From positions 4,092,001 to 4,156,000 of the forward strand of contig CM073194.1 in assembly GCA_037042915.1 (NCBI GenBank): 64,000 bases of DNA, written 5' to 3'. Numbering within the stretch: position 1 is the stretch's first letter; every line of letters starts with the position of its first letter. The notes beneath the pieces were generated by a model. The model saw only the letters and a program-made list of their open reading frames with translations, did no database searches and had not been told where the DNA came from. A program made the position numbers and the translations under genes. This document shows positions 33,268 to 45,200 of this stretch, in pieces. Source of the stretch: Auricularia sp. M13 (Eukaryota; Basidiomycota; Agaricomycetes; Auriculariales; Auriculariaceae).

Positions 33268-34980
33268 TCAAACATCAAACTTGACCAGCTGCTCCCTCGT
33301 CGCGCGATCAATCCGCACGCACTTCTTCGCGACGCACGCGTAGACGGCCTTGACGTTGGCGCCCTCCTCGCCGTCGGCGACGACGACGGCGGCGGCGAGC
33401 TCCGTCTTGAGCTGCGCGAGCGGCACCGCGTGCGTGTCCGCGCGCAGGAGCGCGAGCAGGAGGCGCGCGGTGAGGGATTGTTGGAGGGAGGCGGACGTGG
33501 TGGAGGCGGGTGTGGGGGTGGAGGAGGAGGGGTTGGCGAGGGATTCGAGGAGCAGGCTGTCAGGGTTGTCAGTTATTTGGGCAAGGAGAGAGGGAGGAAA
33601 AGGGGAAGGGGATGCGAGGGAATGGACGTACAGTGTTTCGCGCACGGAAGGCGGCGCGGTGTCCGGTGCGGATTTGGGCAGCAGCACGTCGCGCAGCGTC
33701 GACCAGATCTTCGCGACGATGCGTTCCAGCTCGGGCGTTATCTACAAAGCACACTGTAAGCTGACAGAACGAGGTCAAAGTGAGCAGACCCGCTTTGAGA
33801 CTGGCACTGGCCCTCCTGCGCGCCGTCGACGGCGGCGCGATCTGCTCGCGCTCTGGCGGGCGCGGTGGTGTGGCGGGTTCAATGGGCGTCGGCGCGGGCG
33901 GCGCGGCGAGTGTGACGGTGGTGTCCGCCTCGTCGTCGTCATCGGCGTATCGCTCGTCCTCGTCAAAGTCGGCCGGCGGCAGCTTCGACGCGGACGGCGG
34001 AGATGGCTCGGGCGCGGGATGCCTGAGCGAGCGCTTGAAGATGGACGTCAGCGACGCCGGCGGGCCAGGCGAGGGAGGAGGAGGCGGGGCCGGTTTGGGC
34101 TTGGACTTGGGCTTGAGCGGCGAGCCGTCGTCCAGCAGGACGCTGTCGCCGCCAATGTCGACGTCAAGCTCCTCGTCCAGCAGGCTCCCCGCGTCCTGGC
34201 CGTCCGTCCGGGGCGCCCACACCGCGCTCTCGTCAGCATCGGCATCGGCATCGTCGCCGTCGAGGCGGGAGCCGGGGCGCGACTCGGGCAGGTCGACGGC
34301 GTGTGGCACGGGCGCGTGGGCAATTGCCGCGCGCGTGGCGCGTGCGAGCTGCTCGCGCAGGGCGTCGCGGCGGCGCGTCATCTGGGCCGCGCGCGTCTGC
34401 AGCTGGCGCAGCCGCTTCTCCGCGTCCTTCGCGCTCGGCTTGCTGGCCCCGGCGTCCTGGCCGGCGTCGAGCGCGTCCAGCTGCGCCTGCATGTCTTTAA
34501 TCCGTGCCCGCGTCTCGCGCACACGCGCCAGCTGCTGCACGACTGCCGCGCGCGGCTCGCTCAGGTCTTTCAGCGTGTGGCTGGCGACGCGTCAGCGATG
34601 ACTAATCGCATACAATCCATTGGACAGACGCACTATCTGTCGATGTACTTGAGCGCGGCCTCGAGGTAGACCTCGGCGGGCGTCTCGCGTTCCTGGCCCG
34701 GCTGGTCCTTGCGGCGCGGGCGGAGCGGAGTGGCGGTCGCGACGGCCTTCCGGGCGAATCCGCCGTCGGTCACGCCTGCGCCTGGGGCGGCCGAGCGCAC
34801 GAAGAGCGCGCACTCGGCCGCGTCGGCGTTGCGGAAGAGCGCGGCGAGCGGCATCTCCAGCACCGCCTGCGTGAACGGCCCGCCTAGCTCCGCCGCTGGC
34901 GCCGCCGGCCTGCCCGTCGTCGTCTCGCGCAGCCGCGCCGCGCTCCGCGAGAACCGGTCCACGTCGTCGAAGAGCGGCAT
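33268..34980 (-). CDS. Coiled-coil protein, candidate DASH complex subunit Spc34
   Basis: Exons 34980-34634, 34580-33794, 33741-33632 and 33556-33268 give 510 residues. The N-terminal FTQAVLEMPLAALFRNADAA followed by ECALFV resembles the start of DASH/Dam1 subunit Spc34 (F-T-x-A-(L/V)-L...I-R-(D/N)...E-x-A-L-F). A coiled coil (about 125-205: RVRETRARIKDMQAQLDAL, then KRLRQLQTRAAQMTRRRDAL) and an acidic, Pro-rich middle follow, then a small helical C-terminal domain ending QLVKFDV. The second intron is a problem. The GT-AG pair 33742-33789 breaks the frame into ITPELERIVAKIW, while a GC donor at 33793 restores it; I used the latter. The kinetochore role is inference from a short similarity. 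Confidence 0.55.
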
Positions 34981-36254
34981 CGATTCGTGCTTGGAGGTGT
35001 ATGCAACGTTGAGCGGAGTTGGTCAACGCGACGCGTTCTGGCGGGCGAGAACGACCGGCCCTAAAGTGCGCGCGGGTACAAAATTTGCGCGAGCTGTCGG
35101 AGCGAGCCGTCACTGCTCTCTGCTTCCTGCTCTCTTCTTTCCTCGTGCTCGTCGTCGCTGTCGTCGTCGCTCCAGTCGGTGAGTGTCGCGCCCGTTTCTT
35201 CCTGAATGATGCATCCAAAATCATTCAAACTAGAGTATCTGAGCACCGATGTGTGCGATGCTTTTTCTTCATCATCACCCTCTGACTCTTACACCGTCCA
35301 TTCCTCCCAGCTTCATATTATCTTTGCTAACTTGCTTTATTTTTGCTCAGGCTCCTGCTGCTGTCGGTGTGTATCATTTGTCGCACCTGCCACCCCATCC
35401 CTGTTTTTTTCCGCGTGATGTTCACAAGGAGTTACCGCCTGAATCCCCGGTCGCCCGGGGACGGTGAAGACATCTCCATGGCTGTATTATTTACTATTTT
35501 GTCTGACTCTTCCCTTCCTCCTTCCAACCTCTTTCTTCGTCCTCCGCAGCATCTCGCTGACACGTTCAAAAGCTTTTACTCTCTGCTGCTCCGCCTGCTT
35601 GGCCATTGTCTTCCAATGGTGAGTATCCCGTCTGTTCTCCCACTCCCTTCATGATGCTTTATCACGACGGTCTTCGTACTTCCATGCCGAAAGTGCCCGC
35701 CACAGCTCAATATCTTCGGGCAACCCTCTCTGATCCTTCTTGCACTCCTGCCTTGCCTCGACATCGGTGCTGACGTTCTTGAAGCAGGTATACACATCGT
35801 ACTGCATGATATTAAATACCATATCCGCGCAATATTATCCCTTTACCTTTGACGTTACCTGTGTGATTTCATTTTCCCGTTCTTATCCTAGCGTATAAGT
35901 AGCTGAAGACGGATCTGACCGGTGTGCTCGCTGACGAAAGCAAGGTCGTGCGTGCAGTCTTCTGGACTGGAAACAACTCGTTGCGCCGTTGGCTCAACCT
36001 GAAGTGAACTTGGAAGAGTGCTCTGACCGAAATGTCTTCACCGCTTCCCGTTTTCTCCGGACCTCATGCACCATGAGCTTTCTGGCGGACGCGCGATGGC
36101 AGAGGGTCCATGTTGTTGTATCCTAAGGGCTAAGGCTGCTCGCCGACTTACAGAGCATCCCGTGTCCCCCCAGAACCATATTAGAGGTCGACTCACTCTT
36201 GCCAAACCATAGATTGAGAGAAACTCTTTTCAGTTCTTCGGGGCACAACGCCAG
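34981..36254. other. Pyrimidine-rich intergenic region
   Basis: About 1.3 kb. The stretch 35100-35640 is C/T-rich with several intron-like GTGAGT and TTTCAG signals but no ORF with family features, so it could hold a non-coding or very short transcript. I see no RNA gene. Confidence 0.4.
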
Positions 36255-39200
36255 CTATGCGCTCCGTCTCTGGCGGTCTGTGAGCGCGAGGATGAAAAGC
36301 GCCGGCATGCCGGACACCATGACCAAAGCCCTGTCAGTGTCCGAGTCGGTCAGCAGTCAGGCTACTCTGAAAAAATCGAGGCGAACAACTGACACGGGAG
36401 GGAGCACCGTCACGCCCCACTTGTTCGCCAGCAGGCCCATGATAAACGGGTACGTCGCCGAGCCCACTGCCATCGTCACAAGTAGGCAATGAGCTTCAAG
36501 TTCAACTGGCCAGTGGCGGGAACCACCAGCATCGACTCGCACCTTGCCCGAACCCGGCGATCCACCCGATGGCGCCGACGACGAGGTGCGGCGGGAACCA
36601 GGGCCCGTGGCCCGCGCCGGAGATGATGAGCGGGTAGATGGGCCCGAGGAACATGCCCATGAAGGACACCGCGATGGCGTCCCCGACCAGGTGGCGCAGC
36701 TGCCAGACGACCACGTCGAATCTACGCCTCTCTCCTCAGGATACACTGGAATGGGTCGGAAAGGAAAGCACGTACGCGGCGGCGAGGGCGCTGTAGACGA
36801 AGACGACGCGACGCCGGCCGACCTGGTCATAGGTGAGGGTGAGAATTTTGAAATTTGGCGTTCAGCGGCGCCTGTGTGTTAAGGAGAGACTGTATCTGTA
36901 CCTTCTCGCTGAAGGGTGGTAGGAGCATGCGCCCGATCATAAGACCTTTTGGCAGACTCTCAGCATGCTTTCTGAGGGAATACATATTTGGAACACCGTG
37001 ACATACCGCCGTAAAATCCAGACGAGACGTAACCGGTGTCCACGCCGCCGCCGCGCTGGTCGACGAGGTACGTGACGATCCAGCCTGCCAGTGAGATTAT
37101 AAGTAAATTATGAGACGAGCCTCTCCTCCTGGGACAAACCCCAACTTGCAGCAAGCCTGAGAGAATTTTCGACGCACCTCCGATTGTGATCTCCAGTCCC
37201 GTGTAGAACACGATGACGAAGGCGAGGTAGTGCAGAACGCGGAGACGGAAGAGCTGCTTGTACTTCTGCAGCGTCCCAACTTCAGAGTGGCCCGCCTCCG
37301 CTGTGCCTTCGTGTTCCTCCGTTGGAAGAGTCGCAGCGGTCTCCTCGTCCTCTCGCGGGAACAGACTCTCGTTCTCGCGCATCACCACTGATCGAGTGCG
37401 ATGGGGAAAGAAGGGAACTGCTGAGATACAGATACATACCTTCTTGCCGCTTGCCCTTGAACACGACCCACAGCTCGAACGTGATGGCGACGCTGAGCCC
37501 GCACGAGATGATGTTGATGTAGCTCCAATGGCGCTGGTGCGCGAACGGCGTCGCCGCGAAGGGCGAGAGCACCGCTCCCAGGCCTCATGCAGCGTCTCAG
37601 CACACCCAAAGGGGGGGGAAGCGACGCACCGTACAGCCCATGCAGCATGCTCATGCGCGCGTGCACGGCGTCCTTGTCGCGCCCCGCGGCGACGAAGCCG
37701 TTGCACTGCGCGGCCTGGATGGCCATCCCGACGCCAACGATCCACGACATCGCCATCATCACCGGGAACGGCGGCGCGGGTATTTGCACGGCGTATGCGG
37801 CGGATTGGAGGGCGGCGCCTTCACGTTGCGAGTTGGCGAGTCAGCGACTCTTCGCAGAGAGTGATGACGGGCCATGGTCATGGCGACGCCTGGAACAGGG
37901 CGCGAGCACCGGCGCTATATGCGCCTTCCGTTTCGGGAAGGAAGGAGCACCGCCACCTGTCACCACGCTCGCACTCGCTCCCCGCGTCCCGCGCGCTACT
38001 CGTCACCTCGAGCGCCGCCAATGCGGCACAGAGCTCGCCTATGCGACCTCTAGCCGTCGCTCGAGTATGCGGGCGCCGGAGTCAGGGCTCGGCCTGCTCC
38101 ATCAGCCGACTCCTATCAGCACCGCGGTGGCCGCCCTGGCCTTGTCCTCACCGTTATGACCGTCTACTCTCGTCCCTTACCCCTCGATGTGTATATCGTT
38201 CGACTCGCGCTTCAAATCCCCACATATTCCGTTCGTTTTATCGCACCGGACTCTGTCTCTCTCTGTTGCATGTGCTCACTCTCCTCCCCCTTCCTCTCTC
38301 TCTGGATCGATAATCACCGCCTCATCGCGTTCTCATCATGTGTATATATTCTCCGGCGTTCGTAGGAGTCAGGCAGTTTTAGTTTTCCCCCATCTCTGGC
38401 TCGAGTTTTGAGCACGGAGCCCGAGTCCCCCCTCAGCAGCCAAAAAGTCACTCACTCGGACCTGAGAGGCGGCCAACCTCCTCAGTCCTAGCCCTTCCTT
38501 CGTCCTCAGTGCATATATTCGCTATCTACGGGATCTCCGAGTCGATCGTAGCGACGTGGACTAGCACTCCTACCGGGTCCCACCCGAGCTCCTAGCACTA
38601 CCGCCGAACCCTTGCGTCATTTGTGGTGACCACCGCAGGGACCGCAGGTAGGTAGGTCCACCCGCGGCGCCCCATCGATCGCCCATCGGCCCTGGCAACG
38701 TCCAAGCCCGAACGCCGTACCCTTCCTGTCCGCGGAGCCAGCAACACCGCGCACCGCGCGAACCCTCCCTCCGAGCCCCAGGCGCCCTCGTCGCTCGCTC
38801 GACGATTCAAGCATACTCCATCACCTACCGATCTCGCGTTAGCCAAGAAGAAACAAGAAGCCGCGAAAAAGAAAGCGCAGCGTACCTCTTCGCAGCAACA
38901 AGCCGCTTCCGGATCGTCCGCGCGCGCTCCAACACCGTCTCAGCGTCGAAACCCGAGTCGGGCCGCTTCTACAAGTCGTCAGCTGCGCGCTCAAGCCGCC
39001 GCTTCGTTCCACTCTCGCTCACCATCCGCATCCCCACCGCTCTCGCGCGCTTTCGCAGACGTCGACGACTTCCCGCGACTAGCGGACGAACCTGCTCCGT
39101 CGCGCGACTCGTCCGACCTCACACCCTCGCCGTCTCAGCAGCCGCCGAGTCCCAGCGTTCTTGTCGCCGCGTTTAAATCGCTACACGCGCCTTCGCCGTC

Positions 39201-42200
39201 CCCTTCGCCGACCGCGTCGCCTTCTCCCCCTCGTACACCCTCGCCGCGACCGCTGCCCGTCATGGCCGAACCGATGCCCATGCCGACGGAGCGCCGCGCG
39301 CCCAAGTTCGACGGCAATGGTCGTACTCTGGTCCAGTTCCTCAGCGATTACAAGCGTCTTGCCGATGCTGCGCTGCTCACCGAGTCACAGGCGATCGAGC
39401 GTATTGTTATATACCTCGCCGCCGGTCCTCGCAAGCTCGTCGAGCGATACGCCGAGTTCCGCAGGCCCACGAGTTGGGACGCCTTTCGTGACCGGTTTGT
39501 CGAAGATTATCTTGACGCGCAAGAGCCCGACGAGTACCGCCGCTCGGACTACGACGACTTCCTCGTGAAATCCAAGGCTGATCCGCCGCGTTCAGTCGAC
39601 AAGTTAGGCGAGTTCACGCGCGTGTTCCGCTCTATGGCGGCGGACGTCCAACGTGCTGGTGGTCTCAGTGACGTCGAAATGCGTAAACACTACTGCACCG
39701 TCCTCGAGTCCGCGATCGGCAAGGAGTTCCGCACCCGTATGCTCGTCGAATACAAGGGCAAGACGCGCTCCGAGTGGCTCATCACGGAGATGCTCAAGCA
39801 GGGCAAGATCTTGTTGAAGGAGGCCGAGGCGGACGCGGACGCGTACTTTCCGCAGGAGGTTGGCGCCGCGACCGTGCCCGCCGCGCCGTCGTCGTCTGTG
39901 CCCACCGTTAAAATCGAAGAACAACTGAACGTCTTGTTCAGCCGCCTCACTTCGCGAATTGAGCAGCTGGAACGTACGTACCGTGCTCCGTCGGCGGCGC
40001 ATGTTCACGTTGCTCCCGGTGCTGCGTCGGGCCCCACGCCTGCTATACCTGTCGGCTCTACGCATGCCCACGTATCAGCCTCGGCTGACCTATCGTGCTA
40101 CTATTGTGGGGGCACTCACCGCATGCCGGACTGCTCGCTCCTTCAAGAGGACCTCGCGATGGGCCGCTGCCTGAAGAACGAGCAAGGCCGCGTCGTGTAT
40201 CCCAATGGCGAGACGATTCGCGGCGGATTCGGCGGCAAGATGCGCGAGCGTGTCCAGGAGTTCAATGCCGCCCACCCAGAATACGAGAAGAAAAGAGGAG
40301 CGTCAGCCGCGGCTATGCTTGTCGAGCTGGGAGATGCGTACTTTGCACCGCTGCAGGACTGCGTTTCTGCGTCTTCCGCACCCGAGTTTACCGCCGAGGA
40401 CGCTGCGCAGGCCTGGGCGTCCTTCGTCGCTGGCGAAACGTTCCAATACGAAGAAGGAGAGCGCCGCCGGTATAACCTGCGCGCGCGTCAACCGGCATCC
40501 AATGCTCCGGTCCAAGACACGCGTACCAAGCCGCCAGCACCGATGCCGGTCACCAGCGCGACGCCCGTCGTCCGTGACACCCCGCCGCATCTTGAACGGG
40601 GTCGCGTCGACCGCATGCCGCCATCGTCGCCGTCGAAGGAGAAGGGCCGGACAGTTAGCGCCGCAGATCGACCGGGATCTGCAACCGCACAGCCGCCCAC
40701 TCCCGTTCCTCGTTCCGCGACGATCGAGGAGGTTCCTGACGACGACGCGCCGCCACCCGCGCCGCCCCGTCCTGTTACTCTCCCCTCTGCGCTGTCAGCG
40801 CCGCGCCCGCAGTTCCAGCTCCGCTCATCGCTCGAGACGGATGGCCTCGCGAAGGTCATCAGCGAGCGCATCCTGCGAACGCAGGTCGCGCTGTCGGTCC
40901 AAGATCTCCTCGCGCTCAGCCCTTCCCTTCGCCGTCATTGGCACAACGAGACAGCGGTCAAACGCGTCACCATTGGCTACACGGGCGCCGACGACGCCGA
41001 ACAGGACGCGCGCGATGTTTTCCATTTCGAGCGCATCAGTCAGCCTGGTGTTTCGCGGGATCTAATTGCCGCAGAGGTCGCGCTTCCGCTACGCTACTTG
41101 GATTGCATCGTCGGTGATTACAGAGCCGAAGGCGTTGTGGATAACGGCTCCCAGCTGGTACTGATCAGCCAGAAATTCTGGCAGGCGCTTGGCTGCCCGC
41201 TCGACAAAGAACACCGTATCAACATGACGGCAGCCAATAATTCGGCCGCCCTCACGAAGGGACTCTGCGCGAACCTCGAGGTCCAAATCGGCGGAATTAC
41301 CTGGTACCTGCAAGCCCACGTCGTCGAGGATGCCCCCTTTTCGCTACTGCTCGGTCGCCCGTTCTTGTGCGTGTCATCCGCCCGCGAGGACAACCTCCCC
41401 GACGGCTCTACCTTCCTCACCTTGAACGACCCGAATTCGGGTCGCGCGGCCCGTATTCCAACTCGAGCTCGTCGCAACCCACGCTCCGCGGTGCTCCCCG
41501 CTGATCAGCCTTCGGGTTTTTGAAGCGGGAAGACCAGGCCGCCATCCATACCGTATACCACTACCCTGCGCGCCGCGTCCTTCCCGACCCCGAAACCCCT
41601 CTCATCCAGCTAGAGCATTCCTCGCCCCGCATACCCCCTTCTTCGCCCGCCGCCTGTCTGTTACTGCTCGCCGTCTCATCTATTATTTTCCTTGCGCCTT
41701 CCGTTTCCCTCATCATCTCCTACATGTTCCGAATCGTCCTCATCTCGCTTATCGTATCTCTCTTTTCGTCTGATCTGCTTCCCGCCTCATATCGCGTTCC
41801 CTCCCCTCTCGGTGTCCTACTGCCCTCAACCGTCCTTGTACTAAAATCTGTCCTTACAGGATTCCCATCCTCCATCGCGCAATCGACCACACCGTTCGCC
41901 GCGTATGAACAGCAGTGCACGGCGCCTCGCGCTACGCTACATGAGCGCCCTGACTGTGCTATCCGACTGCCCCATGAGTACCCAGCGAACGGCGAAGTCG
42001 TTCCAGCGCAAGCGCACGAGCAAACCGCGAGAGCCGTCGGCAGCGTCAGCCACGGTCGTACAGAGTGCCCAGCGCCTCGGGCAGCGTCAAACGTCGTACA
42101 ACGAGAAGCCGCAGCGAACACTGGCGGTATTCGAAGCGGGAGTGTACCAGAGATCGAGTGTCTTGCTATATGCATGGACGCCGCGGACGATCGCGCGCAC

Positions 42201-45200
42201 CAGCCGTCGCACCCCGTTCCGACCGACATCCAGACCGTCTCACCACTGCGAATTGACGGCGACGAAATGCTGTTCTACGTTCAACGCGTCGACGAGCCGC
42301 ACGATTCGTCTACGCTATCCGCCGCTGAGGTGTTCGCTCAAATCAAGTACGACATCGCCGCCGACGGCTCTCGTCGTGTCCCTGACGGTCCAAAGCCTGA
42401 CACTGGCTGCCCCAAGAAGCCCTATAAGCCGGTAGCACGCAAGGTGAAACCGCTACAGGAGCGTCTGCCCGAAGAGTACCGCGTGGTACGCACGCGGCCG
42501 CCTGACTGCATGGACGGTATGCCCGTATTACCGACGCGGCCGCCCGTTTGGTCCCCCTCTACGCCGCACCTTACGGTCGCGCGAATGGCGGGTTTCAACC
42601 TCGATAAGGACGGGTTCCTGCTGTCCGAAGAAATTAGGCTGTTCCAGTTTCTGATCGAGGAGCATCAAGAGGTGTTCGCTTGGGAAGAACGCGAGCGCCG
42701 TCGCTTCAAGGACTGCTACGTACCGCCAATCCGCTACCCTGTCGTCCCTCACGAGCCCTGGACCGACCGGAACATTCCCATACCGCACGCGATTCGCGAC
42801 CGCGTCATAGATCTGCTTAAACAGAAGATCGAGGCTGGCGTTTACGAGGCGTCCAGCTCAGCGTACCGCTCTGGGTGGTTCTGCGTGGTCAAGAAAGACG
42901 GGTCGTCGCTTCGTATTGTTCACGATCTACAACGTCTCAATAGTGTCACCATTCGCGACGCAGGCACTTTGCCCTCACCCGACGAATTTTCCGAAACGTG
43001 CGCGGGTCGCGCGTGCATCGGTGCGCTCGACCTGTTCAGCTCGTACGACCAGCAACTTGTACACCAAGATTCGCGCGATTTGACGACCTTCCAGTCGCCC
43101 GTCGGTCCACTGCGTCTCATTTCGCTGCCACAGGGCTATTCAAACGCGGTGGCCGTCCAGCAGGGCAATGTCACCTTTATCCTCGCTCCAGAGATGCCGG
43201 AGCACGTTCTGGCTTTCGTCGACGACGTTACGCCGCTGGGACCGCGCTCGTACTACTTCAAACCCGACGGCAGTCATGAGACAATACCGGAGAACGCTGG
43301 CATCCGCCGTTTTGTCTGGGAGTACGCGACATCGCTGAACCGCATCTTGCAGCGGCTGCGCCATGCCGGGGCGTCGATCTCGGGCAAAAAGGCGATTATA
43401 TGCGCGCCTCGCGCCGTCATCGTGGGCTACGATGTTTCGTTCGAAGGGCGCCGCCCGTTGCAAGACAAAGTACAGCGCGTAATCGACTGGCCGCGCTGCA
43501 AGAACGTTTCCGACGTGCGCGCATTCCTTGGTACCGTCGGCCTCGCGCGCCTCTGGATACGCAATTTCGCGCTCATTGCGCGCCCTCTCACCAACTTGGC
43601 AAAGAAGGACGTTCCTTTCGACTTCGATACCGACTGTCATGAGGCAATGCTACGGCTCAAGGAGGCCGTTATTGCGGCACCCTGCATCAAACCGATCGAC
43701 TACCGTTGCGGCCGCGACGTTATCCTCGCCGTGGACTCGTCGATCCACGGCGTCGGCTTCGTCTTGCTACAGCTCGGTGAGAAGAAGGAGCGCTGCATTG
43801 CGCGTTTCGGCAGCATCGCTTGGAATGACGTGGAGGCGCGCTATTCACAGCCAAAGGTCGAGCTCTACGGTCTTTGGCGCGCGCTGCGTAACATGCGCCT
43901 GTACGTCGTTGGCCTGCCTGTGCTACTCGTCGAGGTGGACGCCAAGTACATCAAGGGGATGCTGAACCATCCGGATATGCAACCCAGCGCCACGATCAAC
44001 CGCTGGATCGCAGGCGTCCAGCTCTTCAATATCAAGCTCGTCCACGTTCCCACGACCCAGCACTCGGCTGCAGACGGTCTCTCGAGGCGTGCGCCGTCGC
44101 CTAACGACCCTGAGGAGACGGACGACCACGAGGAGTGGCTGGATCGTCACCTTGGCCTTTGGATCGCGCTCGTGCTCGCGCGCGCACCCCACTCGCTCCC
44201 GCTCGCGAACCGATACGGACAGCTCGCGCCCGCGCCGATCCATCGCGCTGCGGAGAGCGCGATGATTCAATTGCCCCGGGAGGGACCCTTCGCGTCGACA
44301 TTCGCGCTCGCGCTCGCAGCCAACGAACCGCGCTCACACGTACCGACGCGTGAGGAAAACAGACTCCCCGACGGCGCGTTCATTGTGCCCCCACGTTCTG
44401 ACGCTCTCCGCCGCAAGGACGAGCAGCTACACGACTTCGAGCGCTTCTTGACCGACTTTGTGCTGCCGCCTGACTTACAGCCGAAGCACCGGCCGTGGTT
44501 CTATCGTCAAGCTGGCAAGTTCTTCGTCACAGACGGTCGTCTCATGCGCCGCGATCCAGAGAAGAAACACAAGGTCGTCGTCAAGGATCCAGTGCGACGG
44601 GTCGCGATCCTGGAAGCTGCGCACGACGACACGGGCCACAAGGGTGCCTTCGCGACGGACGCGCTCATCCGTGAGCGTTTCTGGTGGCCGGGCTTGGCTG
44701 AGGATGTGCGCTGGTACTGCGCCTCCTGTGATGTCTGTCAACGCCGTCAGGTGTTCAAGCTGAAGATCCCCCCGGTTGTCGCGCGTGTGGCCTCTCTATT
44801 CCAACGTATACATCTCGACACGATGTGGATGCCTCCGTCGCGCGGAAAACACGCCATCCATCATGCCCGCTGCGCTCTCAGCTCCTGGCCAGAGGCGATC
44901 CCTATCGCTAAAGAAACTGCACTCGTCTTGGCCCGTTTTCTGCTCGAGCTGCAGTGTCGTTTCGGGTTTCTTTACGAGGTCATTACCGACAACGGCGCGC
45001 CGGTCGTAGCCGCCGTGGAACAGCTCGCAGCGAAATGGGGAATTCACCACATTCGCATCTCCGGCTACAACTCGCAAGCTAACGGCGTAATCGAGCACAA
45101 GCATTTCGACCTCCGTGAAGTGCTCGTCAAACTCTGTGACGACGGCGACCCTTCTCACTGGGTCGATGTCCTCCCCCTCGCGCTCTGGGCGGAACGTGTC

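Noticed and set aside
36255-37818. The MFS gene as a truncated relic lacking its N terminus
   Set aside because: The missing exons lie beyond the LTR element at 48083-48649 and join in frame with proper splice sites.
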